Position numbers and translations under genes: made by a program | Notes under the pieces: model-generated | The model's input: only the letters and a program-made list of their open reading frames with translations | Database searches by the model: none | Told to the model about the DNA's origin: nothing | Shown: one piece after another, positions 56,141 through 64,000 of the stretch | How positions within the stretch are numbered: the stretch's first letter is position 1 | Layout of the letters: each line of letters opens with the position of its first letter | Assembly (NCBI RefSeq): GCF_020447225.1 | Contig: NZ_JAJAEO010000182.1 | Location: 1 to 64,000 of the forward strand | Origin: Methylophaga pinxianii | GTDB lineage: Bacteria > Pseudomonadota > Gammaproteobacteria > Nitrosococcales > Methylophagaceae | DNA: 64,000 nt | Direction: 5' to 3'

Positions 56141-57913
56141 ATGACTGCAGCGGCAGCAGAACCAAAATATATTTCAAGATTAGCCCTACAGGCGAATCCG
56201 TTTAGTGCTGAGGTTGGGGAAGACGGTCTATATTTGGGGCCGGAAATAAAACAGCGTCTTGATCTGGTTCTGCATTTACTTCGCGCCAGCGATAAAATTC
56301 CATTACTTTATGGCCCAATTGGACTGGGTAAAACTACTGCGCTAAAAGCTTTAATGCATTTGGGCGGTGATGATTTGCGTTTTTGTTTTATTCAGGCAGA
56401 AGCCTCATTGACCATTCAATTCTTGGTCAGTCGTTGTTTACAGTTTTTTGGTGCTCCGCAGGAAAGTACTTTGGGCAGTAACAACCTGCAACTGTTAAAG
56501 CAACGGTTACAACAACTTCAAGCCTTACATATACGACCCGTTTTGTTTATTGATGATGTCAGTAAACTGGCTGAACCTGTACGACAGCAAGTAACAGCAT
56601 GGTTTGACTGGCAGCACGACGAAAAGTATCTGTGGCGTGCCGTACTGACAGATATCAAAGCTGATGCACTGGTGGTTGAGAATGACCGTATACAAGCTTT
56701 GATGCTTAGTCCCATTCCCCAGCAAGAAACAGCGGCATATTTACTGCAACGACTGCAAGGCGTGGGTTTCAATGGTGACAGCCCGTTTAATCAGAAAGCA
56801 TTATTACGATTTCATCGTCAATCAGCCGGGATTCCAGCAAAATTAAATCATCTGGCACATCAATTTTTATTAGGGCAAGGCAAGCGCAATCCGTTTCAGG
56901 TTCCTGCTGTAAGTTTCAAACTGCCTGCCGTGCCCTTTAAATGGCATAAAGGGTTTGCATTCGTTCCGTTGGGCGTTTTATTAGCCTTGATTCTTGTGTA
57001 TCAGCAACAGATCAATAACTGGTTTGTGGCCGATAAAAATGTCATAGAAGATGATGTTGTCAACATGGATAATCTAACGGAAGATTTACCTATGGTAATT
57101 GTGGATGAGCCGGAAGATTTCACCAGTGTGGCAGAAGCTGACCGTCAGGAGTTAGTGGAATTAGTCGAAGAGTTGGAACAGGATATTGCAGCTTCAGAAC
57201 CCGGCATAGAAGTAGAGCAAGAGCCGGCTAGTGAAGCTGACTTATTGGTCAGTGAAGAGATAGAGGCAGAACAAGCTTCCATCATCGAATTAACATCAAC
57301 CAACGATTCTGAAGCCGAACCAGCAATTAATGATGCCAAAGTCAATGAATTATCCTTGCCGAGTGCGGTGACGAGCGAAGCTTCTTCAGGTGAAGAGACT
57401 GAAATGTCTGACGATTCAATCGAGGAGGGGGAAAACACAGTAGCAGAAACATCAAATGAGGATGATGTTACTCCGACTCCGACTCCGACTCCGACTCCGA
57501 CTCCGACTCCGACTCCGACCCAAGAACTCAAGCCTGTCGAGCTGATCTCACCAACCGACTCAGTGAAAACGCAGCCTAAATTAGAGGTTTTAGCAGATAC
57601 AACATTGAAAGATAAAGACTGGGTTATGCAACAGTCTGCCAAGGCCTTTACGTTCCAGTTAATGGGGACATGGGATAGGGACGAAGTCGACAGCTTTGTG
57701 AAAAAATATTCACTCACTGGCAATGTGGCGGTGTTCGAAAGTCTGCGAGAAGATAAAGTCTGGTATGCGTTGATTTATGGTGTCTACCCCTCAAAGCAGG
57801 TTGCAATAAGAGACAGCAAACAATGGGCGTCACCTTTAAACAAATTATCCCCATGGTTACGACGTTATGATGGGGTGCAAAAACAGATTATCGAAAAGGC
57901 ACCAGATCGTTAA
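56141..57913 (+). CDS. damX: AAA ATPase with SPOR domain (DamX-like)
   Basis: About 590 residues from the ATG at 56141; a TTG at 56129 overlaps aroB. An ExeA-like AAA domain leads (Walker A GPIGLGKTTA near 60, Walker B-like VLFIDDVSKL). A single membrane helix sits near 280 (FVPLGVLLALILVY). Then comes a long acidic linker of Glu/Ser/Thr with a (TP)8 tract, and a C-terminal SPOR domain (about 510-585, FTFQLMGTWDRDEVDSF) that binds septal peptidoglycan lacking stem peptides. Position after aroB supports damX, a cell-division protein. Confidence 0.87.
   Translation: MTAAAAEPKYISRLALQANPFSAEVGEDGLYLGPEIKQRLDLVLHLLRASDKIPLLYGPIGLGKTTALKALMHLGGDDLRFCFIQAEASLTIQFLVSRCLQFFGAPQESTLGSNNLQLLKQRLQQLQALHIRPVLFIDDVSKLAEPVRQQVTAWFDWQHDEKYLWRAVLTDIKADALVVENDRIQALMLSPIPQQETAAYLLQRLQGVGFNGDSPFNQKALLRFHRQSAGIPAKLNHLAHQFLLGQGKRNPFQVPAVSFKLPAVPFKWHKGFAFVPLGVLLALILVYQQQINNWFVADKNVIEDDVVNMDNLTEDLPMVIVDEPEDFTSVAEADRQELVELVEELEQDIAASEPGIEVEQEPASEADLLVSEEIEAEQASIIELTSTNDSEAEPAINDAKVNELSLPSAVTSEASSGEETEMSDDSIEEGENTVAETSNEDDVTPTPTPTPTPTPTPTPTQELKPVELISPTDSVKTQPKLEVLADTTLKDKDWVMQQSAKAFTFQLMGTWDRDEVDSFVKKYSLTGNVAVFESLREDKVWYALIYGVYPSKQVAIRDSKQWASPLNKLSPWLRRYDGVQKQIIEKAPDR
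57470..57517 (+). repeat. Eight perfect ACTCCG hexamer repeats
   Basis: Eight tandem copies of ACTCCG encode a (Thr-Pro)8 tract in the linker of the DamX-like protein. The six-base unit keeps the frame, so slippage would only change linker length. Confidence 0.95.
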
Positions 57914-59069
57914 TCAAGGCTTCATGTCTTGTCGATGGGCTGGCAAATACGGCTCGGTAAACGCTGCGACCGGCAAGTTCAGTTATTGAAAAGATCCCGC
58001 TTTCAACCAAGCTGGATAAGTTTTTATGTTGTGGGGCTTCAAAGCAAACAACACCGGTAGGGGAGTTTTGAACCCACCATCCTGACCACTCATTGAGCGC
58101 TTCAGCAAATTGTCCGGCTTGCTCAAGTTGTGTTTCAAGTTGATGGGCTAAACCGGTTTTTTCCAGAGTTTTGATGGTCAGCCAGAGTGGCAGCAAAAGT
58201 TCTGCACCGTAAGATCCCGTTAATGTATCACGCGGCGTATGAGCCAAATAATGTGCTGATACCGCACTGGCTTTTAGCGATTGCTGATACATCAATAATC
58301 CACATGGGCGTGGTTGACCTAAACTTTTATGTGGATCAAAACAGACCGAATCAGCTTGGCCTAACACTTTTGCTGTGAGTGGACTGTTATCGATCAAACT
58401 TAAAAATCCCCCCCAGGCAGCATCAATATGCAACCAGCTCGCTGAGTGCTCAATTATTGCCTTGATAGCATTGATATCATCCAGCTGGCCACTACTGGTG
58501 GTTCCGGCTGTAGCGACAATCGCCATGGGTGTTTTCTGACTACACGCACGTTTCAGTGCCTCAACATCCATCTGCTGAGACGAATTGGCTGGTATCAACT
58601 GTAACTGCAGGCCTAAAATGTCACATGCCTTTGCTACCGAATAATGACAATATTCGTTGGCATATACCTGATTAGAAACGTTGCCGAATTTTTTACGGGC
58701 CTGCCACAGAGCATCAAGATTGCCATAGCTGCCACCGTGTGTGGCATGGCCAGTTTTCTGGCCAAATAAGGGGCAGAAAAAATCAAAGATTGTTTTCTCA
58801 ATCTGGTGAAGCTCCGGATAGAGTTCGACAGATAATAAATTACCTTGATGCAGGGCGGCTACAAGCTGGCCAAGCGCTGCTAGCTGGCTTACCGCTGGGG
58901 TCATGTGGGCTGCCCAGTTTGCCTGGCTATGACGCTTTCCTGTGCGCAACAAGCTATCAATATCTTCAGATATGGGATGCAGCTTATTAGTATCGATATC
59001 CATCTGCTGTAGATATTGACGCACTAAACCGGACAGGGAATCCATGGCATGCGATTTTGCCTGCCTCAT
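57888..59069 (-). CDS. PLP-dependent group II decarboxylase (tyrosine/aspartate decarboxylase-like, MfnA-like)
   Basis: A 393-residue PLP enzyme. The cofactor Lys is in CFDPHKSLGQP, preceded by WLHIDAAWGG (PLP-binding Asp) and HGGSYGNLDAL. In methanogens a protein of this family (MfnA) makes tyramine for methanofuran. Here it overlaps the kinase gene by four bases (ATGA) as last gene of the cofactor operon, so a role in the furan cofactor is plausible. Other group II decarboxylases (aspartate, glutamate) cannot be excluded without a phylogeny. The 3' end overlaps the convergent damX by 26 bases. Confidence 0.78.
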   Translation of the reverse strand: MRQAKSHAMDSLSGLVRQYLQQMDIDTNKLHPISEDIDSLLRTGKRHSQANWAAHMTPAVSQLAALGQLVAALHQGNLLSVELYPELHQIEKTIFDFFCPLFGQKTGHATHGGSYGNLDALWQARKKFGNVSNQVYANEYCHYSVAKACDILGLQLQLIPANSSQQMDVEALKRACSQKTPMAIVATAGTTSSGQLDDINAIKAIIEHSASWLHIDAAWGGFLSLIDNSPLTAKVLGQADSVCFDPHKSLGQPRPCGLLMYQQSLKASAVSAHYLAHTPRDTLTGSYGAELLLPLWLTIKTLEKTGLAHQLETQLEQAGQFAEALNEWSGWWVQNSPTGVVCFEAPQHKNLSSLVESGIFSITELAGRSVYRAVFASPSTRHEALINDLVPFR

Positions 59070-59641
59070 TTGAGCACAAGCCCGTTGTCAGGAAACTGGT
59101 TCGGGGTTTGATAATGAATCAACTGTGACGGTAAGGGCTTTCTTTTAAATAGAGAATTAAACCCCTGATCGATAATGCCTTTTTCAGTTAACACTGTGAT
59201 ATCACCCGTATTGGGATTAATACGTTTGATCAAGCTCAATCGACTGTTTGGAAGTTGCTGGGCAAACCATAAGGCGAGGCTATCAGAAGTGATATGCCAG
59301 CTTGGTATCAGTTCATCGACCTGCAGTAATTGAGCGTCTGGTAACCATATAGACATTTGGCAGGTATTGGAGACTTCGGCTGGCGTGTTAATCAAAACCG
59401 CGCTGGGTAACAAGGCATGTAACATGATTCCATACTGGGCCATCGCCAGCAGTGCCATATGATGAGCATGTTGGTCATCAAATTTATGCCGGGATTGAGC
59501 CTCACGCACCGTATCGGCAAAAGGTCCACCACCCGGAACAATCACCACGGAATCATTCATTGCCGTGTCAGCCAGTAGTTTTAACCAGAACACGAGCTCA
59601 GCGGTCTCATACAGACTGCCGCCCAGTTTCACAATATGCAT
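59066..59641 (-). CDS. Amino-acid-kinase-fold protein (MfnE-like)
   Basis: A 191-residue kinase-fold protein, short for the family. It starts MHIVKLGGSLYET (phosphate-binding Lys and GGS) and has VIVPGGGPFADTVR near residue 35, both typical. MfnE in methanogens phosphorylates the aminomethylfuran-methyl phosphate precursor of methanofuran; methylotrophs carry related genes in H4MPT clusters. It overlaps the decarboxylase gene and abuts pabB (TAAATG), so it is in the operon. Assignment rests on fold and context. Confidence 0.75.
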   Translation of the reverse strand: MHIVKLGGSLYETAELVFWLKLLADTAMNDSVVIVPGGGPFADTVREAQSRHKFDDQHAHHMALLAMAQYGIMLHALLPSAVLINTPAEVSNTCQMSIWLPDAQLLQVDELIPSWHITSDSLALWFAQQLPNSRLSLIKRINPNTGDITVLTEKGIIDQGFNSLFKRKPLPSQLIHYQTPNQFPDNGLVLK

Positions 59642-61027
59642 TTAACGTAATGACTCCACCAGTCCCAGCATGGCGGCTGCTTTATCAGCCACTTCCTGAT
59701 ATTCGGCTTCCAGTTCAGAATCCGCCACAATTCCACCACCGGCCCAGAAACGCAGACGATTATCACTGAATACCAGTGTGCGGATTGTGATGTTGCTGTC
59801 CATATTGCCATCAAAGCCAATAAAAGCAATGCTGCCACAATAGACACCACGGCGTTGTGGTTCGAGTTCTTCAATGATTTCCATTGAACGCAACTTAGGG
59901 GCGCCGGTGATCGAGCCTCCTGGAAAACAGGCTCTTAACAGGCTGACAGCATCCTGATCTTCAGCCAGCGTCCCGGTGATGGTGCTGACCAGATGATGTA
60001 CGGTTGCAAATGACTCCAGTGCAAAAGGAGAGGGCACAGATATGGAACCTGGCGCGCAGACCTTACCCAAATCATTGCGCAGCAAATCAACAATCATCAC
60101 ATTTTCAGCGCGGTCTTTGAGGCTGTCCTGTAATTGTCGGGCGAGTAACTGGTCCCGCTCGGCATTCTGTAAATCCCGTGGACGGGTACCTTTAATGGGT
60201 TTGGTTTCCACCCGATTGTTTCTGACGCGTAATAATCTTTCCGGTGATGAACTTAATACTGCCGCCTGAGGCGTTGTTAAAAAGGCTGAAAAAGGTGCGG
60301 CATTCTGCTTTCGTAACTGCTGATAGGCAATCCATGGATCGCCTTCAGCATTTACTTCGTAACGCTTGGCCAGATTAACCTGATAACAGTCGCCCTCGGT
60401 AATATAAGTTTTTATTTTCTCAAATGCTTTTTGATAGGCGGGTTGATCCATATTGCAATGTAGTTCGCCAGTCACTTTAAAGCTTGCGGAGTCATCTGTT
60501 GGAATCTGCTGCAGCCGGTCGAGTAAATCTGACCATTGCTGAATGGTGAAGGGATCAACAGCATAACTGACCAGCCAGCAGCGCTGTTGTTGGTGATCGT
60601 TAATAATTGCCCAGTCATAAACACCGACGGCCATTTCCGGTATTTGTTCTGAATCTATCGCCAAACTGGGCAGGTTTTCTATTCTGCGACCAAGGTCATA
60701 GCTGAAATATCCAATGGCACCACCACAAAAGGGCAGATCAGTTGATTGTTGAGCGTATTGTTTCAAAACATTCTGCAGCAACCCAAAAGGATCATCAGCC
60801 GAACTCAGGCTTTTGCTAGAACGATAGTCAATCCTCGTCGCCTGACCGGTTGTCTGCAAGGTAATAAAAGGATCGGCCGCCATGATATCGAAGCGGGCAT
60901 TATCGCCTTCGGTAATGGCACTATCCAGAAAAACAGCCCACGGCAGATCGCGAATAGCAGCAAACAGAGTGGCACTGTCTACTTGATAAGGAAGCTCAGC
61001 ACGTAAAGGCGGGAGTTGAGATGTCAT
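59642..61027 (-). CDS. pabB: Aminodeoxychorismate synthase component I
   Basis: Converts chorismate and ammonia to 4-amino-4-deoxychorismate, leading to p-aminobenzoate. About 461 residues from the ATG at 61027. Signatures of the chorismate-binding domain: KPIKGTRPRDL, SPERLLRVRN, CFPGGSITGAPK and the final WAGGGIVADSELEAEY. The N-terminal domain has the YFSYDLGRR pattern. p-Aminobenzoate is a precursor of both folate and H4MPT, which explains its place between cofactor genes. Confidence 0.93.
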   Translation of the reverse strand: MTSQLPPLRAELPYQVDSATLFAAIRDLPWAVFLDSAITEGDNARFDIMAADPFITLQTTGQATRIDYRSSKSLSSADDPFGLLQNVLKQYAQQSTDLPFCGGAIGYFSYDLGRRIENLPSLAIDSEQIPEMAVGVYDWAIINDHQQQRCWLVSYAVDPFTIQQWSDLLDRLQQIPTDDSASFKVTGELHCNMDQPAYQKAFEKIKTYITEGDCYQVNLAKRYEVNAEGDPWIAYQQLRKQNAAPFSAFLTTPQAAVLSSSPERLLRVRNNRVETKPIKGTRPRDLQNAERDQLLARQLQDSLKDRAENVMIVDLLRNDLGKVCAPGSISVPSPFALESFATVHHLVSTITGTLAEDQDAVSLLRACFPGGSITGAPKLRSMEIIEELEPQRRGVYCGSIAFIGFDGNMDSNITIRTLVFSDNRLRFWAGGGIVADSELEAEYQEVADKAAAMLGLVESLR

Positions 61028-61036
61028 CACAATATT

Positions 61037-62080
61037 TTACGTGAACTGCCTCTGGGCTAGAAGGGCAAGTGCACTGGCTGGCGCATAGCCCGCAGCGATT
61101 TCATCTCCATCAAGCAGACTATTGAAATCAACATAGGGACGTTGCAAACGCTCTGCGATCTGTTCAGTGATAAACCGCCCAACACCCGCGCCGATAATTG
61201 GTGCTTGCTGATCCAGATCAGCATGAGCTGATAATACCTGCAAACAGGCATTATGAATCTGCTGGATTTGCTGTTCAGCAAACCATATTGCGACATTCTG
61301 CCAGTCTGCAGAAGAAAACAAATTGGCATCGGTTCCCAGCATTCGAGCCAATCTGCGTTGGCAGTTTTCGGTTTGCCAATCATTGCCATCGGCACTGCTA
61401 TCATTAATCTGTGTGGCACTGATTTTATCCAGTAGGCGCCAGCAATCTCCAATGGTCGCAAATAATTCAGCCGTTATGGTTTGCCACTCTCCACGAAACG
61501 GCAGCTTCTGCCCGATAGCCATCAAAGGGGTACGGATAACACCGGTATACAGTAACTCACCACTTTTTAACCGGCCTTGATCATCATAGGCGGTCAACTG
61601 GGGTTTGGAATAATTCAGCGTGATAATATCCGTGGTGGTACTGCCACAATCAATCAGTAGTGCTGCGGGATAATCTGCAGCGGCTAATTGGGCACTGGCC
61701 AGCCAATTCATAGAAGCTACTTTATCCCATTGCGTGCGAGCTTCATCCTGGCTTAACCAGCCATTTTTGCTAAAGACAGAGACCCGATCGGTTGGAAAGT
61801 ATTCAGAAATACAAGCCAGGATTTCAGAGACACCGGATGCTCTGTCAGCAAAACAATCCGCCAGCTCTCCTGTCATGGTAACGAGTTGCTGATCCAGTTC
61901 ATTGTTAAGCGTATCAATTGCCAGACGGATAGCCTTGCGCAGGGCTTCCTTACCTCGCCATAGCGGGCAGGGCAGTTCAATTGCCTGTAGCAGTTCCCCT
62001 TGATTATTACAGCGGACCACCTTCAAATGTGCTCCACCAATATCCCAACCAGTAAAACAGCCTTTTTCTTGTCTATGCAT
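61037..62080 (-). CDS. H4MPT-linked C1-transfer pathway protein (COG1548, MfnF-like)
   Basis: About 347 residues from the ATG at 62080, which overlaps the ligase stop in ATGCATAG. It has the hydantoinase/oxoprolinase-like ASKHA nucleotide-binding fold: FTGWDIGGAHLKVV at the start and LLIDCGSTTTDIITL near 140. COG1548 proteins occur in methanogens and in bacteria with archaeal-type C1 cofactors; MfnF of methanogens joins the furan to the tyramine-glutamate part. In-frame start codons upstream to 62167 lack support. Confidence 0.82.
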   Translation of the reverse strand: MHRQEKGCFTGWDIGGAHLKVVRCNNQGELLQAIELPCPLWRGKEALRKAIRLAIDTLNNELDQQLVTMTGELADCFADRASGVSEILACISEYFPTDRVSVFSKNGWLSQDEARTQWDKVASMNWLASAQLAAADYPAALLIDCGSTTTDIITLNYSKPQLTAYDDQGRLKSGELLYTGVIRTPLMAIGQKLPFRGEWQTITAELFATIGDCWRLLDKISATQINDSSADGNDWQTENCQRRLARMLGTDANLFSSADWQNVAIWFAEQQIQQIHNACLQVLSAHADLDQQAPIIGAGVGRFITEQIAERLQRPYVDFNSLLDGDEIAAGYAPASALALLAQRQFT

Positions 62081-63071
62081 AATATGCTTCTTGTTGGTGC
62101 AAACGTTGTAAATGCTGCCATAACAGCAGGGCGGGGTTGTGTTTTTTATTTGCCGCGAGATTGACATACGCAGTGGTTAATCGAGGGTTGATATCCAGCA
62201 CAACCGGACCCTGTTTGCTTAATATGAAGTCGATACCAACGTAACCGGACAATCCTGCTATCGCTTGCTCAACCTCTATCGCAAGCTGTATTGCCTGCTG
62301 TTCAGTAAACTGCGATGTCGTAACAGTGTTTACTACACACCCATGAAAGACAAATTGTTGTGCTTGTTGTTCAATTAATTGCTGATTAATGGACAATAAT
62401 TCAATGTGATGCCGATCCAGATACAAACTGATACTTAATGGTGGACCATCAATATATGGCTGAACAACTAATCCGTTACGTGCATCCGGAGGTAGAGTTA
62501 GCAGATACTCCCGTGTTTGTTCTAGCGAATCAAATTTGAGAGTATTCAGACATCCCGCGCCATCTATAGGCTTAATCACATAGGGTTGGTCTAACAAGCA
62601 TTTGTCTAATAAAGCATTATCTGCAGAAAAAGTCACTGGCGTCGTGATGTGCTGTTGATGCAGCCACTCACAGCATTGATTTTTGTCACTACAAAGTTGG
62701 GTTGCCTCAATTGAACAGCCGAGATAAATACTGTTTGCGGCGATGACCTGTTGCTGTAAGCACAGCAGGATATTGTCGGTCTCGGGCGCTATCAGTAAAA
62801 AATATGAATTATTTTTTAAACAATTGTTCCAGTGTTTTTCATATTGCTGGCGGTTAGCGCAAGTTTTTGTTGTGATATTAGATGAGGTTTTGAGCCAATC
62901 AGGCTGATTTAGGCGGCTGTCTCTAAGCACAGTGATATGAATCTGGCCCAGTTGTAAAAGATCCTGGACGATAGCAGCTAGCATCATTTCGCCTTCATGG
63001 GCGAGGGAAGTGGTTAACTGCTCATCACTCAACGCGCCACTGGTGATATGCTCGTAGACGACTAAATTCAT
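62073..63071 (-). CDS. ATP-grasp ligase (COG1821, MfnD-like)
   Basis: About 332 residues from the ATG at 63071 (MNLVVYEHIT). An ATP-grasp domain is suggested by YVIKPIDGAGCLNT, PYIDGPPLSISLYL and the late GYVGIDFILS with VVLDINPRLTTAYV, which hold the Mg and ATP contacts. MfnD is a tyramine-glutamate ligase of this family in methanogens; bacterial homologues sit in H4MPT clusters. First gene of the leftward cofactor operon (ligase, MfnF-like, pabB, kinase, decarboxylase). Confidence 0.8.
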   Translation of the reverse strand: MNLVVYEHITSGALSDEQLTTSLAHEGEMMLAAIVQDLLQLGQIHITVLRDSRLNQPDWLKTSSNITTKTCANRQQYEKHWNNCLKNNSYFLLIAPETDNILLCLQQQVIAANSIYLGCSIEATQLCSDKNQCCEWLHQQHITTPVTFSADNALLDKCLLDQPYVIKPIDGAGCLNTLKFDSLEQTREYLLTLPPDARNGLVVQPYIDGPPLSISLYLDRHHIELLSINQQLIEQQAQQFVFHGCVVNTVTTSQFTEQQAIQLAIEVEQAIAGLSGYVGIDFILSKQGPVVLDINPRLTTAYVNLAANKKHNPALLLWQHLQRLHQQEAYYA

Positions 63072-63093
63072 TTTTCTGAGGTTGTTAAAATAA

Positions 63094-63789
63094 GTGTTGA
63101 TTATACCGGTCATTGATCTGATGGGGGGGAAGGTTGTGCATGCTCGTGGCGGTCAACGGGATCAATATCTGCCTATTAACTCACAACTCACATCCAGTGT
63201 GTATCCCAATGCCGTGATTAAGCAACTGTTAACTTGGTTTCCCTTTCCGGTGATTTATATCGCTGATCTGGATGCGATTGAAACAGGAAAAATAGATAAA
63301 ACCTTTTATCTGCAATTACTTCAATTATTTCCTGAGGTGACCATTTGGCTGGATGTGGGCATTCGCAATAAATTGGATTGGCTCGTCTGGTCAGATCTTC
63401 CGAGAATAAAACCGGTATTGGGCAGTGAAAGTCTGGAAGACTTAGAATTATTAACCCAGCTTCAGCACACAGATATTATTTTATCGTTAGATTTTAAACA
63501 TGGCCGACTGTTGGGGAAAAAAACGATACTTGAGCACAGCGAGCTATGGCCAGAAACAATTATTGTAATGAGTTTGGATGCTGTCGGAGCTGAAAGCGGG
63601 CCCGATACACAATTACTTGAACAAATAAAAGGTATAAAACCTGCGGTAGGTTTGTACGCGGCTGGGGGAGTGAGGGGAATAGATGATTTGGTTAATTTGA
63701 AGAATTCACGTGTTCAAGGGGTACTCGTCGCCAGTGCTTTGCACAAAGGCAATATCAGCGCAGAGTCTATATGCAAACTAATGGAATAG
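63094..63789 (+). CDS. HisA/HisF-like TIM-barrel protein of the C1-cofactor cluster
   Basis: A 231-residue TIM-barrel resembling HisA: IIPVIDLMGGKVVHARGGQRDQYLP, YIADLDAIE, SLDFKHG and the terminal phosphate site YAAGGVRGIDDL with GVLVASALHKG. It lacks histidine genes around it; related proteins occur in methanogens and H4MPT-using bacteria, with no settled function. GTG start at 63094; the divergent ligase start lies only 22 bases away, so the two promoters must overlap the opposite coding starts. Confidence 0.82.
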   Translation: MLIIPVIDLMGGKVVHARGGQRDQYLPINSQLTSSVYPNAVIKQLLTWFPFPVIYIADLDAIETGKIDKTFYLQLLQLFPEVTIWLDVGIRNKLDWLVWSDLPRIKPVLGSESLEDLELLTQLQHTDIILSLDFKHGRLLGKKTILEHSELWPETIIVMSLDAVGAESGPDTQLLEQIKGIKPAVGLYAAGGVRGIDDLVNLKNSRVQGVLVASALHKGNISAESICKLME

Positions 63790-63794
63790 AAATA

Positions 63795-63810
63795 CCGCCC
63801 CGAAGGGCGG
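63795..63810. terminator. Bidirectional hairpin between HisA-like gene and fae
   Basis: CCGCCC and GGGCGG pair across a CGAA loop (63795-63810) between the two convergent stops at 63789 and 63831. Weak T-rich sequence follows on both sides, so it may serve both genes. Confidence 0.7.
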
Positions 63811-63830
63811 CATTCTTATCACTCTAAAAC

Positions 63831-64000
63831 TTACTTAGCACCAAATGGGTGTTCTGAAGCTTTATATTGTGCAACAACATCAGCCGCTTTAGGCTCACGA
63901 GCTACTGCACGTTTGATAGCTTCTTTAGTTGCACGGTAGTTCCAGTCCTGAATTTTTTCATCGCTGTCAGCAGTTGGTGAAATAAATACACCAACACAGA
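63831..64000 (-). CDS. fae: Formaldehyde-activating enzyme (3' part, cut by window edge)
   Basis: The last 55 codons of a leftward gene read VGVFISPTADSDEKIQDWN, then NYRATKEAIKRAVAREP and end in ASEHPFGAK, which I recognise as the C-terminus of Fae. Fae condenses formaldehyde with H4MPT to methylene-H4MPT, the entry step of H4MPT-linked formaldehyde oxidation. The 5' part lies beyond the right edge. This is the strongest evidence that the host is a methylotroph. Confidence 0.93.
   Translation of the reverse strand, partial: CVGVFISPTADSDEKIQDWNYRATKEAIKRAVAREPKAADVVAQYKASEHPFGAK

Noticed and set aside
57470-57517. Tandem repeats considered as a CRISPR-like array
   Set aside because: Six-base units without spacers inside a coding frame; a simple microsatellite.
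57145-57723. 192-codon minus-strand frame rich in Ser and Val-Gly repeats
   Set aside because: Antisense shadow of the DamX-like linker; the VG repeat is just the complement of the ACTCCG tract.

Overview
The window reads as chromosome from a gammaproteobacterial methylotroph, most like Methylophaga or a relative (an inference from gene content; no search was run). The right end carries the 3' part of fae (formaldehyde-activating enzyme) and a cluster that looks like methanofuran/methylofuran and tetrahydromethanopterin (H4MPT) cofactor genes, the signature of C1 oxidation by archaeal-type cofactors. The rest has gammaproteobacterial synteny: mrcA divergent from pilMNOPQ, then aroK-aroB-damX, and miaB-phoH-ybeY-ybeX-lnt.

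Region 1-8.5 kb is the edge of a mobile element. A leftward operon encodes three large tyrosine recombinases, a small coiled-coil protein and a thymidylate synthase, with overlapping or abutting genes throughout. This is a Tn554-like or 'recombinase in trio' arrangement with thyA attached. Beyond it lies a divergent module: a small XRE regulator faces three leftward genes of unknown function, two of which are paralogues of each other. A perfect 11-bp inverted repeat sits between them. The element probably continues past the left edge.

Region 8.5-14 kb is ordinary chromosome: a hemerythrin, a cytochrome b561-type protein, a TonB receptor with a PepSY membrane protein, and radC.

Region 14-20 kb is accessory and decaying. 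It holds a ParD-like antitoxin pseudogene, a GC-rich beta-barrel plus beta-helix surface protein, a broken RAYT transposase inside 23-bp inverted repeats, a HEPN-like protein, and two genes (a DJ-1/PfpI protein and an AAC(3)-I-like acetyltransferase). Both of these end in GCATAACAA, like integron cassettes.

Region 20-37 kb is mixed housekeeping: a BrkB-family protein, an orphan pstS, a malate dehydrogenase gene interrupted by an in-frame stop, a PLD-family protein, a metallophosphoesterase, small DUF proteins, a flavocytochrome-like reductase, ycaO, a MITE-like inverted-repeat element, an acyltransferase and opgG. Region 37-57.9 kb is core: tRNA and rRNA modification, lipoprotein acylation, K+ uptake, L31, an M48 protease, PBP1A, the type IV pilus alignment and secretin operon, and aroKB-damX. 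Region 57.9-64 kb is the C1-cofactor cluster: a PLP decarboxylase, an amino-acid-kinase-fold protein, PabB, a COG1548-like protein and an ATP-grasp ligase on the minus strand, a divergent HisA-like protein, and the end of fae. The presence of a tyrosine-decarboxylase-like protein there bears on whether this organism makes a tyramine-type or a tyrosine-type furan cofactor.

I saw no rRNA, tRNA or CRISPR array.
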